Below are positions 18,009 to 25,471 of a stretch of 64,000 bases of DNA, piece by piece. Origin of the DNA: Lachnospiraceae bacterium NC2008 (lineage in GTDB: Bacteria; Bacillota; Clostridia; Lachnospirales; Lachnospiraceae); NCBI GenBank assembly GCA_000687675.1, contig JHWS01000010.1:17133-81132 (forward strand). Direction: 5' to 3'. Within the stretch, counting starts at the first letter, position 1; each line of letters begins with the position of its first letter. The position numbers and the translations under genes were made by a program. The notes beneath the pieces were generated by a model. It saw only the letters and a program-made list of their open reading frames with translations, was not told the DNA's origin and made no database searches.

Positions 18009-18998
18009 TTGAATAAAGAAGAATTACACAAACTGGTAGCAGAAAGTAAGAAAAATGAAAGCAATATTTGTCAGATATGTGCTTCAAGAGATGGTCAGGT
18101 GGTATATGAAGATACCTGGCGGGGATTTACGGCAGAGGATGCCATCAACGTAAACTCTGTAACCAAAGGCATTATGGCAATACTTACCGGTATTGCAGTA
18201 GACAAGGGATGTATAAAGAGCGTAGATGACAAGGTTATGGATTTCTTTCCGGATTATCAGGTAAAAAGAGGAGAGAAGACCATATATGATGTAACTATCA
18301 GACATCTTCTTACTATGACTGCTCCATATAAGGGAAAAAGTGAGCCTTGGAAGAAGGTATGTACTTCTGATAACTGGATGAAAACAACCCTGGATTTTCT
18401 TGGGGGCAGACAGGGTATAACCGGGAAGTTTCGCTATGCAACCCTTGGAATCCATATTCTTTCAGGTATCATAGAGAAGGCAACAGGAGAAAAATGCATC
18501 GACTTTGCTAACAAGAACCTATTCTTACCTTTAGGCATACCTGAGCATACATTGCATGGCACTTCCGACAAGGAGGATCAGTTCAATTTCTTTATGAATA
18601 AGGGTCCAAGAAAGAATGAGTGGTACTCAGACCCTCAGGATACGGTTACTGCCGGCTGGGGACTATGTGCAACAGGAAGAGACCTTGCAAAGATTGGTGA
18701 TATGGTATTAAACGGTGGTGTATATGGAGGAAAGCAGGTTGTTTCCGGGGAATGGATACAGGAGATGACATCTCCGCATATCAAGCTGGATAAGCGTTTT
18801 GGTAACATGAATTATGGATATCTTTGGTATCAGCCTTATGATAACAGGGAAATATATGCTGCCATAGGTGACAGCGGAAATATTATCTATGTGAATAAAG
18901 AAGAAAACATAGCTGTGGGAATGACAGGTACATTTAAGCCAAGGATATTTGACAGGGTGGAATTCATCGAGAAGGCGGTGCTGCCGGTAGTTATATAA
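18009..18998 (+). CDS. serine hydrolase of the beta-lactamase/penicillin-binding fold
   Basis: A 329-residue protein of the class C beta-lactamase-like serine hydrolase superfamily (esterases, DD-peptidases). The nucleophile motif SxxK is SVTK in INVNSVTKGIMAIL, and a likely second motif is in FRYATLGIHILSGIIEKATGE. Near the end, IGDSGNIIYV occupies the place of the KTG-like element. There is no signal peptide, so it is probably cytoplasmic, unlike true beta-lactamases; the substrate is unknown. The TTG start is supported by AAGAGGAGG nine bases upstream, which lies inside a hairpin. A terminator follows the gene. Confidence 0.87.
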   Translation: MNKEELHKLVAESKKNESNICQICASRDGQVVYEDTWRGFTAEDAINVNSVTKGIMAILTGIAVDKGCIKSVDDKVMDFFPDYQVKRGEKTIYDVTIRHLLTMTAPYKGKSEPWKKVCTSDNWMKTTLDFLGGRQGITGKFRYATLGIHILSGIIEKATGEKCIDFANKNLFLPLGIPEHTLHGTSDKEDQFNFFMNKGPRKNEWYSDPQDTVTAGWGLCATGRDLAKIGDMVLNGGVYGGKQVVSGEWIQEMTSPHIKLDKRFGNMNYGYLWYQPYDNREIYAAIGDSGNIIYVNKEENIAVGMTGTFKPRIFDRVEFIEKAVLPVVI

Positions 18999-19052
18999 TC
19001 AGCAGTTAATAATTATCAGTGGAATAAAGTAATGGGGCAACAATCAAGTGTA

Positions 19053-19093
19053 AAACAGACCGAAATCAGTGTGATTATCGGTCTGTTTTTAAA
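19053..19093 (+). terminator. terminator, related to the one at 23715
   Basis: AAACAGACCGA / TCGGTCTGTTT (11-base stem), then T-run. The left flank AAGTGTAAAACAG..YGAAATCAGTG recurs at 23707-23731 after the CPBP gene. Confidence 0.88.
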
Positions 19094-19163
19094 TATTTGA
19101 TATTGTAATATAGGTAGAATGGTTTAGAGAACCAGAAAACGAAGACATAAGAGGAGAACAAAC

Positions 19164-20096
19164 ATGAAGAAAAAATTAGTTGCTATGGTTTTATCTATGG
19201 CTTTAGTAGCAAGTTTTACAGCTTGTGGAAAGAAAGATGATAATACAACAAATAATGCAGGCGTAGCTGCATCTGTAACAGAAGAAATTGTTAGTGGCAG
19301 TGAAACTGCTGGAAGCATAGCTGATGAAGTAAATTCCGATAATATAAGCGCAGACGGATATATTACCAGCATAGATGATTATATTGCCGAATTATCTATG
19401 ATGGTAGGAAGTGATTTCACAGTTAACTGTGGTTTCAATGAAGAAACAGGTTTATATCCAAGCTTAGACGCAGAAGGAGGAATTATATTTGCTGTAAGAC
19501 CTGATTACGTTGATAATGCAGTTACAGTAGGTTTTGGAGGTTCTGAAAACCAGGTTTATTTCAATTCTGTCAGATATAAAGATCATGATATAGAGGACTG
19601 TGGTTCTTTAACATTAGATAATTTTATGAATCTTTCTGATACATGTAAGATTCTGTTTACAACACTTGAGCTTAATGACGGCTGCCAGGCTATTATGGTC
19701 GAGGAAAGAGGCCAGGCATATTCATTTGCTGATGGAATAGATTATCGTATTTATATTGTTAAGATTGAAAAAGATGGTAGTTTAAATCTTATCTGTGATA
19801 CATCTTTAGAAGGATCTGGTGATGAAGATATTACAGAACAGATGAGAAATGACTTTAATAATGCCCTTAATACATCATATTCCCAGGATTATTTTGAAGA
19901 TATGTTCTACGAAGGAAATATGTATATTGAAAAAGAGAATAAAGGAGTGCTTGCTACAATCACATTCAAGTCTTATCCTTCAGAATTTGCTGATAAAGAG
20001 GATTGGGATAGTGTAAACGATTATAATGATAAAATTTATAATCTTGGCGAAGATGAAACGATTTATTGGGGAGAGGGACATCTTACTACTAAATAA
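19164..20096 (+). CDS. putative lipoprotein of unknown function
   Basis: A 310-residue protein with a lipoprotein signal peptide MKKKLVAMVLSMALVASFTACGKK (C21 as the lipidation site). It continues with a short Thr/Asn/Ser-rich linker and a mature domain rich in acidic and aromatic residues. I do not recognise the fold. The ATG follows AAGAGGAGAACAAAC. It is flanked by terminators on both sides and so appears monocistronic. It belongs to the accessory stretch that separates the MBOAT and DHHW genes. Confidence 0.8.
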   Translation: MKKKLVAMVLSMALVASFTACGKKDDNTTNNAGVAASVTEEIVSGSETAGSIADEVNSDNISADGYITSIDDYIAELSMMVGSDFTVNCGFNEETGLYPSLDAEGGIIFAVRPDYVDNAVTVGFGGSENQVYFNSVRYKDHDIEDCGSLTLDNFMNLSDTCKILFTTLELNDGCQAIMVEERGQAYSFADGIDYRIYIVKIEKDGSLNLICDTSLEGSGDEDITEQMRNDFNNALNTSYSQDYFEDMFYEGNMYIEKENKGVLATITFKSYPSEFADKEDWDSVNDYNDKIYNLGEDETIYWGEGHLTTK

Positions 20097-20130
20097 AACT
20101 GCTGAAAAGATACCTAACTAAGTGTAAATG

Positions 20131-20168
20131 AAAAGAGTAGAGAGGTTGCTGCCTTTTTACTCTTTTTC
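20131..20168 (+). terminator. terminator after the lipoprotein gene
   Basis: AAAAGAGTA (20131-20139) pairs with TACTCTTTT (20158-20166), followed by T's. It also argues against starting the LytTR gene upstream of here. Confidence 0.8.
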
Positions 20169-20172
20169 TATT

Positions 20173-20190
20173 GGTATAAAATGGTACAAT
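20173..20190 (+). promoter_or_regulatory. candidate -10 region of the LytTR gene (leaderless start)
   Basis: TGGTATAAA and TACAAT (20185-20190) resemble -10 boxes. The LytTR ATG at 20200 is only nine bases further, and no Shine-Dalgarno is visible, so transcription may begin at or next to the start codon. Confidence 0.4.
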
Positions 20191-20199
20191 ACTATTATT

Positions 20200-20643
20200 A
20201 TGATAAAGATAAACATAAGCGTTATAGACGAGTCAGATGAAGAAAAAATAAATATATTATGTCATGAAAATCATAGGGATATGATGCAGAAGATTGCAAG
20301 GCAGTTTGCTGATGGCAGTCACAAAATTACCTGCAGAAAAGAAGGTAAGACCTATCAGATCCGTATGGATGATGTATATTATATAGAAACTGTGGATGAG
20401 CATCTCTTTATATACTGTGAGGATGAAGTGTATGAGAATAAGATGCGACTCTACGAAGCAGAAGAGCTGTGCCGTGACACCTTATTTTTTAAGGCTTCCA
20501 AGTCTATGCTTATAAATATAAAGAAGATAGACAATATGAAGCCTTCCCTGTCAGGTCGATTTGAATTAACCATGATTAATGGGGAAAAGCTTTTAGTGTC
20601 ACGTAAATATGTTAGAGATTTAAAAGAAAAGATGGAATTATAG
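20200..20643 (+). CDS. LytTR-domain DNA-binding regulator without receiver domain
   Basis: A 147-residue regulator. I start at MIKINISVIDESDEEK; the frame is open further upstream, but that part overlaps a terminator. The N-terminal 45 residues are a short helical segment. The rest is a LytTR domain: KITCRKEGKTYQIRMDDVYYIETVDEHLFIYC, LFFKASKSMLINIKKIDNMKPS, FELTMINGEKLLVSRKYVRDLKEKM. There is no phospho-receiver. The DUF3021 gene follows after 11 bases. In Firmicutes, such LytTR-plus-membrane-protein pairs are regulatory units in which the membrane protein restrains the DNA-binding protein. Direct repeats of LytTR type lie at 21078-21111. Confidence 0.88.
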   Translation: MIKINISVIDESDEEKINILCHENHRDMMQKIARQFADGSHKITCRKEGKTYQIRMDDVYYIETVDEHLFIYCEDEVYENKMRLYEAEELCRDTLFFKASKSMLINIKKIDNMKPSLSGRFELTMINGEKLLVSRKYVRDLKEKMEL

Positions 20644-20654
20644 GAGCAGTAAGA

Positions 20655-21068
20655 GTGAAAAGAGAGATTGAAAATATAATCAGAAGATTTGTATCTGTAT
20701 CCGGTTTTAGCATTATAGTTCTATTTATCATTGGGCCTGTATTACATATTATAGATGGTATTAATAATACTCAGCTTGGAATCATAGTGGCATGTGATTT
20801 TGTTGCTGCTCTTTCCAGTCTTGTATTCATATCTTCAAAAGAACTGCAAGGTGCTTCATGGTGGATGCGTGAAATATTGTGTATTGCTATTAATATAGCT
20901 GTAACACTGCCACTTACCCACTATGCTTTGCTATGGAAATCCGTAACAGGAATGATAGTTATAATAATGATAATAATCATAATTGCATTTGGAAATCATC
21001 TTATTGAATTTGTTTATGATATGAATACTGCTCAGCAGCTTAATAAAAAGCTAAAGGAAATGCACTAA
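20655..21068 (+). CDS. DUF3021 membrane protein, probable partner of the LytTR regulator
   Basis: A 137-residue protein with four predicted membrane helices (ISIIVLFIIGPVLHII-like first segment, IIVACDFVAALSSLVFI, ILCIAINIAVTLPLTHYALL, VTGMIVIIMIIIIIAFGNHLI) and a charged C-terminal tail (NTAQQLNKKLKEMH). Length and topology fit DUF3021, which is almost always found next to a stand-alone LytTR gene. It begins with GTG behind AGGAGCAGTAAGA, 11 bases after the LytTR stop. By analogy with LytTR regulatory systems, it may sense a membrane signal and sequester the regulator. That role is inference. Confidence 0.83.
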   Translation: MKREIENIIRRFVSVSGFSIIVLFIIGPVLHIIDGINNTQLGIIVACDFVAALSSLVFISSKELQGASWWMREILCIAINIAVTLPLTHYALLWKSVTGMIVIIMIIIIIAFGNHLIEFVYDMNTAQQLNKKLKEMH

Positions 21069-21077
21069 TAGAGTTAA

Positions 21078-21111
21078 TTTTTGCATTTCACCATATACTT
21101 TTTGCATTTCA
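21078..21111. promoter_or_regulatory. direct repeat with 21-bp period, possible LytTR site
   Basis: TTTTTGCATTTCA occurs at 21078-21090 and 21099-21111, exactly 21 bp apart (two helical turns). LytTR regulators bind tandem direct repeats with about this spacing. It lies between the LytTR/DUF3021 pair and the MATE gene. Confidence 0.5.
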
Positions 21112-21142
21112 TCGCATCACTTGTTGATGCGATTTTCTTTTT
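21110..21142 (+). terminator. terminator after the LytTR-DUF3021 pair
   Basis: ATCGCATCA / TGATGCGAT with a short loop, then TTTCTTTTTTTC. Confidence 0.82.
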
Positions 21143-21192
21143 TTCTTAAGATTTACCCGAGTCACAGGTTAGTAAATATTATATGTTTTACA

Positions 21193-21219
21193 GATGGTCA
21201 TAAAAGAAAATGGACCATC
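21193..21219. promoter_or_regulatory. inverted repeat before the MATE gene
   Basis: GATGGTC (21193-21199) and GACCATC (21213-21219) form a perfect dyad with a 13-base centre, ending 17 bases before the MATE start. It could be an operator or a leader hairpin. Confidence 0.4.
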
Positions 21220-21236
21220 ACTGAAAGAGGTAAATT

Positions 21237-22613
21237 ATGGATTACGAAATTAAAGGAAGTAACAAACTAATTAAAAGAAGATTCTTGTCAGGTTATGGTC
21301 AATATACAGGAAAAATACTTGCTATAGCCATACCAATTATGTTATCGAATCTGATATCGCAGCTTCAAATGTTAATCGACCGCGTATTTATAGGTGGTAT
21401 ATCTCTCAATCATATGAGTGCTGTAAGCAATGCATCTACACCTATATGGACTACAATGAGTTTCTTGTTCTCACTTACTACAGGTGCAACGATTCTTGTC
21501 AGTCAGGCCTATGGAGAGGGAAACCACAAAAGGGCTAAAGAAGTACTGTCTTCAGTATTTAAATTTAACAATGTAATAGGAATAGCCATGTTCTTATTCT
21601 GGTTTTTATGTCCTAAGTATGTTTTTACACTGACTAAGGTTGATAAAAGCATAATAGGTATGAGTGTTGATTATGCAAGATATTATGCACCTATATTTAT
21701 ACTTACCGGTATAGGGGCATCTATCAGCTGCTTACTTCAGGTTAGCCAGAAGACGAAGATTATGATCTGGTATGGACTAATTCGATCTTTATCAAACATT
21801 TTCCTGGATTATGTAATGATATTTGGTCACTTTGGTTTTCCTGCTATGGGAGTAAAGGGAGCGGCACTTGCAACAACAATAGCTGAACTTCTCGGAGATG
21901 TGGTAGTACTTGTTTATGTTCTCGTATCTAAAGAGCTGGTACTTAAACCATCATATACACAGATAATCAAGGCTAAGTTTTCTAAGTATGTGGAATCTAT
22001 AAAACTGGGCTCAATTGCAGCCTGTGAGGATTTTGCCTGGAATATGGGTAACATGTACCTGATAGTTATGCTTAACAAAGTATCGGTAGATGCAGCGGGT
22101 ATACATTCTATTATATTTGGCGTAGAACTTGTGACTGTTGTACTTATGGCTTCTATTGGTAGTGCAACCCTTACCCTTTCGGGATATGAAAAGGGACGTA
22201 AAAACCAAAAAGGTGTCTGGAATGTTGTTATCGATTCATTTTTGATCGGACTTGCTATAGCGGTAGTTAACCTTATATTGTTTATGGTTATTCCTAAGCA
22301 GATAATCGGAATATTTACAAAGGATCAGGCTGTAATCATGGCAGCGCCGATATACCTCCTGATAGTAGGACTTGATTTGTTCCCTAAGGGAGGAAATATG
22401 ATTGTCGGTTCTGGAATCAAGGGATACGGCGAACCGAGCTGGATGCTAAAAACACAGCTATTTGGAACAGCATTTGTAGTAATCACTTCAACTATCCTGG
22501 TGCTTGTTTTCCATATGGGAATCATGGCCCTGTTTATTATGGTAGTTGCAGATGAAAGTATCCGATTTGTTCTAAACTACAGGAAACTATGCAGGATACG
22601 TATGGAGAACTAA
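21237..22613 (+). CDS. MATE-family efflux transporter
   Basis: A 458-residue, 12-helix transporter of the MATE family, which exports organic cations and drugs using Na+ or H+ gradients. Features include ILAIAIPIMLSNLISQLQMLIDRVFIGG, the family-typical GATILVSQAYGEGNHKRAKEVL, and the second half repeat FLIGLAIAVVNLILFMVIPKQIIGIFT. Its length matches the family. The ATG follows AAAGAGGTAAATT. It is the first gene of a run with the ABM and CPBP genes and lies downstream of a LytTR regulator and of a dyad, so it may be a controlled resistance gene. Its substrate is unknown. Confidence 0.92.
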   Translation: MDYEIKGSNKLIKRRFLSGYGQYTGKILAIAIPIMLSNLISQLQMLIDRVFIGGISLNHMSAVSNASTPIWTTMSFLFSLTTGATILVSQAYGEGNHKRAKEVLSSVFKFNNVIGIAMFLFWFLCPKYVFTLTKVDKSIIGMSVDYARYYAPIFILTGIGASISCLLQVSQKTKIMIWYGLIRSLSNIFLDYVMIFGHFGFPAMGVKGAALATTIAELLGDVVVLVYVLVSKELVLKPSYTQIIKAKFSKYVESIKLGSIAACEDFAWNMGNMYLIVMLNKVSVDAAGIHSIIFGVELVTVVLMASIGSATLTLSGYEKGRKNQKGVWNVVIDSFLIGLAIAVVNLILFMVIPKQIIGIFTKDQAVIMAAPIYLLIVGLDLFPKGGNMIVGSGIKGYGEPSWMLKTQLFGTAFVVITSTILVLVFHMGIMALFIMVVADESIRFVLNYRKLCRIRMEN

Positions 22614-22658
22614 AGTTGAAAAAATGCTGGTGAGCATTTCTTTGCAGAGGTGAATTAA

Positions 22659-22943
22659 GTGATAGTGTTAAATGTGATATATAAATGTAAACCTGGAAAG
22701 AGGGATGCCTTTCTTACTGCAATTAAAGAAGAAGGGATTGATTCTGCCAGCCGTGCTGAGGCGGGAAATATTAAATATGATTATTATCTTTCAGCAGATG
22801 ATAGAGATGAACTTCTATTGGTAGAAAAGTGGAAAGATGCGGAAGCTGTAACAGAGCATGGTAAGAAAGCTCATTATGCAAGACTGGGTGAATTGAAGAC
22901 CAGTTTTGTGGATGATACAATAATAGAACGATTTGATTCCTGA
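22659..22943 (+). CDS. ABM-domain protein (antibiotic biosynthesis monooxygenase family)
   Basis: A 94-residue protein of the small dimeric alpha/beta-barrel ABM/YgiN family: MIVLNVIYKCKPGKRDAFLTAIKEEGIDSASRAEAGNIKYDYYLS, then DELLLVEKWKDAEAVTEHGKKAHYARLGEL. Members act as quinol monooxygenases or bind small ligands; the activity here is unknown. The start is GTG after GCAGAGGTGAATTAA. It follows the MATE gene by 45 bases, with a small AAATGCT-GGTG-AGCATTT hairpin between them that may reduce read-through. Confidence 0.88.
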   Translation: MIVLNVIYKCKPGKRDAFLTAIKEEGIDSASRAEAGNIKYDYYLSADDRDELLLVEKWKDAEAVTEHGKKAHYARLGELKTSFVDDTIIERFDS

Positions 22944-22997
22944 AGAAAACATATTGGAGAGGGAACATAGAAAATGTTGTAGAAGGGAATAATCACT

Positions 22998-23708
22998 ATG
23001 AAGAAATTATATGAAAAGAAAGAAATACTTTTTGCGATACTATGGATAGTAGCATATTGTGTGGCAATGTCGACACTTAAAGAAAAGTTTGGATATGACC
23101 ATATCTATGTAGTGCTTGCTTTGAGTATTTTTTCCTTAGGAATTATTATATTTGTCAGGAAAAACAAACTGGAAGGGAAATATGGGCTTAGGGGATTTCC
23201 TTCTAATATGAAGAAATACCTCTTCTTTATACCTATGCTGCTACTAGCTACTGGAAATGTATGGGATGGTTTCTCTCTTTCATATAAAGGAACCGGGCTT
23301 GCCATAGCAACAATTTCTATGATTCTTGTTGGTTTCGTAGAGGAAATGATTTTCAGAGGCTTTCTCTTCAAAGCTATGCTGGCAAAAGACAAGGCTATCG
23401 TAGCGATTATAGTATCTGCACTAACATTTGGAATAGGTCATATTGTGAACTTGTTTGCTGGACAAGCAAGTTTTGAAACAGTGCTTCAAATCATATTTGC
23501 CATAAGCTGGGGATTCATTTTCACCATGGCATTTTATAAGAGTGGAAGTCTGATTCCATGTATTATAGCCCATGCTATGATTGACGCCTTATCACTTTAT
23601 GGAGCAGATAGTAATTTTGGAGACGGGTTCTATATCGGAGCGACGATAGCTACAGCAATCATATATTGCATATATCTGAGCAGACTACAGTCGACGATAA
23701 ATAATTAA
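22998..23708 (+). CDS. CPBP-family intramembrane metalloprotease
   Basis: A 236-residue membrane protein of the CPBP (CAAX protease and bacteriocin-processing, ABI) family. Its three metal/catalytic motifs are present: VEEMIFRGFLF (EExxxR), FGIGHIVN (FxxxH), and IIAHAMIDALS (HxxxD-like). It has about seven hydrophobic segments. In Firmicutes such proteins process peptides, give bacteriocin immunity or act in regulated proteolysis; the role here is not known. The start ATG follows GAAGGGAATAATCACT. It ends an accessory gene run and is followed by a terminator that resembles the one after the serine hydrolase. Confidence 0.9.
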   Translation: MKKLYEKKEILFAILWIVAYCVAMSTLKEKFGYDHIYVVLALSIFSLGIIIFVRKNKLEGKYGLRGFPSNMKKYLFFIPMLLLATGNVWDGFSLSYKGTGLAIATISMILVGFVEEMIFRGFLFKAMLAKDKAIVAIIVSALTFGIGHIVNLFAGQASFETVLQIIFAISWGFIFTMAFYKSGSLIPCIIAHAMIDALSLYGADSNFGDGFYIGATIATAIIYCIYLSRLQSTINN

Positions 23709-23714
23709 GTGTAA

Positions 23715-23757
23715 AACAGGCTGAAATCAGTGCGTATTTCGGTCTGTTATTTTTTAT
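23715..23757 (+). terminator. terminator after CPBP gene, related to the one at 19053
   Basis: AACAGGCTGAAAT / ATTTCGGTCTGTT (13 bases with two wobble pairs), then ATTTTTT. Confidence 0.85.
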
Positions 23758-23816
23758 CTGATATTCTGTACGTGTAACATTGGAATTAGTACATTAATAT
23801 ATAGGAGAATTAAAGT

Positions 23817-23999
23817 ATGGGAGAAAATATTAAGTCTGGCAACTCTGTTATAGTGGAAGATGTATGCGACAAGTGCACTGTTGGAAAGCAGAACAGATGC
23901 ACACATGCGTATCACTACCACTGTGATTGTTGGGGAAAAAGTCTTGATGCACCAAAATACTGTCCGAGTAGAAATCAGGAGGAAAGCCTGAATTTATAG
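23817..23999 (+). CDS. 60-residue Cys/His-rich protein
   Basis: A short protein, MGENIKSGNSVIVEDVCDKCTVGKQNRC..., with seven cysteines and three histidines. They are arranged as CDKC, NRCTHAYHYHCDCWG and YCPS, a pattern suggestive of zinc binding. The ATG follows TATAGGAGAATTAAAGT, a good ribosome site. It sits alone between two terminators. The family is not recognised; a metal-binding or redox role is possible. Its ribosome site and non-random cysteine spacing support it as real. Confidence 0.65.
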   Translation: MGENIKSGNSVIVEDVCDKCTVGKQNRCTHAYHYHCDCWGKSLDAPKYCPSRNQEESLNL

Positions 24000-24096
24000 C
24001 TTTGTGAAGCCAAGCAAAGAAATTGTATATAAAGTGAAATAATAATATTATGAAAGAAAAGTTTGTTTATAAAAACAGAAAATCAATGAATGAGAT

Positions 24097-24131
24097 GCAA
24101 GAGTTTTTTGATGAAACTCTTGCTTTTTTTA
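24097..24131 (+). terminator. terminator after the Cys/His-rich protein
   Basis: GCAAGAGTTT / AAACTCTTGC (10 bases), loop TTTGATG, then a long T-run. Confidence 0.9.
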
Positions 24132-24201
24132 AATGTTTCTTATGATGTCAGGATACAAGATGGAAATGTGTCCTCCAAGGGAATATAATAAGGATAAACC
24201 T

Positions 24202-25335
24202 ATGAAAAATAACTTATTAACAAAAAAAATAATAGCGGTAGCATTTACCATATTTATATGTGGACTGCCTTTATGCACTTTGGCTAAGAATATGATGCCC
24301 AAGAAGGATTCTATAGAAACTGATGGGGATAATGTGCTTAATGGTAACGGTACCACCGCAGGTATTGAGGATAAGGCAGCCCAAAAAGAAACCGAAGAGA
24401 CCGAAGTTAAGAAGGCCAAGGTTACTGATCCAGTTTCTTTTATGAAAGATAGCAAGAAGGATATGGCAAAATTCGCTGGTAACCTTGTATGTAATAACCA
24501 GTTTGTAGATACAGGTCTTAAATTTTCCTATGTAACAACCGGCGGAGAATATGCAGAATCATCTCAGGTGATACTTGGGGATGAAGGATATCTATTCTAC
24601 AAGACGGAAGCAGATGGTAAGCCTCTTCTTGATTACAAGGGCTTAACCAACTTCGATGGTCCGGCTCTTGATACGATAGGAAGCAATCTGGCTAATTTTA
24701 AGTCAGACCTTGAAGCTAAGGGGATAGACCTTGTAGTACTTGTAGTACCTAATAAGGAGATGGTCTATGACCAGTATATGCCTGAGGATATATACAGAAC
24801 TACCACATATTCAAGAGGAAAACAGCTTACTGATTACGTAAGAGATAATTATGGTATCAATACCTACTATCCAATTGATGCTTTAAAGGCTGCCAGTCAG
24901 GATATGCAGGTTTACTATAAAACAGACACTCATATGAACCAGATTGGGGCATTTACTGTGTTAAATGAAATATACAGAGACAGATACGGTGTATCCATAC
25001 CAGTTTGCCTTGATGACTTTGCAGTAGCGGATGATAATTATCTTGGGGACCTTGCAACAGTAAGCCATATGGGAATCCTTGAAAATACCCAGATTAAAGA
25101 TACTGTATATGCTTATAAGGGATGCAGTCCAGAATATATTCAGGATGAAACTGTGTTATTTATAGGAGATTCATTCTCAGGATTCTTATATAACGTAGGT
25201 TCTAAAACATTTACTAACGTACACAGGGTAGATGCGGAAGCATTTTCCATGGATATGATAGATGAATATCAGCCAACACTTGTAATCCTGGAAGCCGGAG
25301 AGCGTAGATGTGAGCGCCTGGCCTGGGAATACTAG
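24202..25335 (+). CDS. DHHW (AlgJ/AlgX-like) O-acetylation protein
   Basis: A 377-residue exported protein. I start at MKNNLLTKKIIAV because AAGGATAAACCT precedes that ATG; the frame extends 69 bases further upstream without a ribosome site. An N-terminal hydrophobic segment (IIAVAFTIFICGLPLCTLA) targets it outside. The DHHW domain shows ILGDEGYLFY, VVLVVPNKEMVYDQYMP, the catalytic-type KTDTHMNQIGAFTV and the serine motif LFIGDSFSGFLY, as in SGNH-like AlgJ/AlgX acetyltransferases. It should take acyl groups from the MBOAT protein encoded at 16342 and pass them to a glycan. These two genes are normally adjacent. Confidence 0.88.
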   Translation: MKNNLLTKKIIAVAFTIFICGLPLCTLAKNMMPKKDSIETDGDNVLNGNGTTAGIEDKAAQKETEETEVKKAKVTDPVSFMKDSKKDMAKFAGNLVCNNQFVDTGLKFSYVTTGGEYAESSQVILGDEGYLFYKTEADGKPLLDYKGLTNFDGPALDTIGSNLANFKSDLEAKGIDLVVLVVPNKEMVYDQYMPEDIYRTTTYSRGKQLTDYVRDNYGINTYYPIDALKAASQDMQVYYKTDTHMNQIGAFTVLNEIYRDRYGVSIPVCLDDFAVADDNYLGDLATVSHMGILENTQIKDTVYAYKGCSPEYIQDETVLFIGDSFSGFLYNVGSKTFTNVHRVDAEAFSMDMIDEYQPTLVILEAGERRCERLAWEY

Positions 25336-25348
25336 AATATACGTCTAA

Positions 25349-25395
25349 ATCTACATTACAAATATATAATGTGGATGTGTTATTAGTTTATTTTA
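25349..25395 (+). terminator. possible terminator after the DHHW gene
   Basis: ATCTACATTA / TAATGTGGAT form a 10-base stem with one wobble. The following sequence is T-rich but not a clean run. Confidence 0.4.
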
Positions 25396-25471
25396 TGAAC
25401 TTTTTATTATTAAATTACCTTGTAGGGTATAAAAATTTAAATGCTTGAAAAGCAGAAAGGACTAGAAAATT

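Noticed and set aside
18009..18998. Beta-lactamase resistance gene
   Set aside because: SxxK is present, but there is no export signal, and the superfamily is mostly esterases and peptidases, so resistance is not supported.
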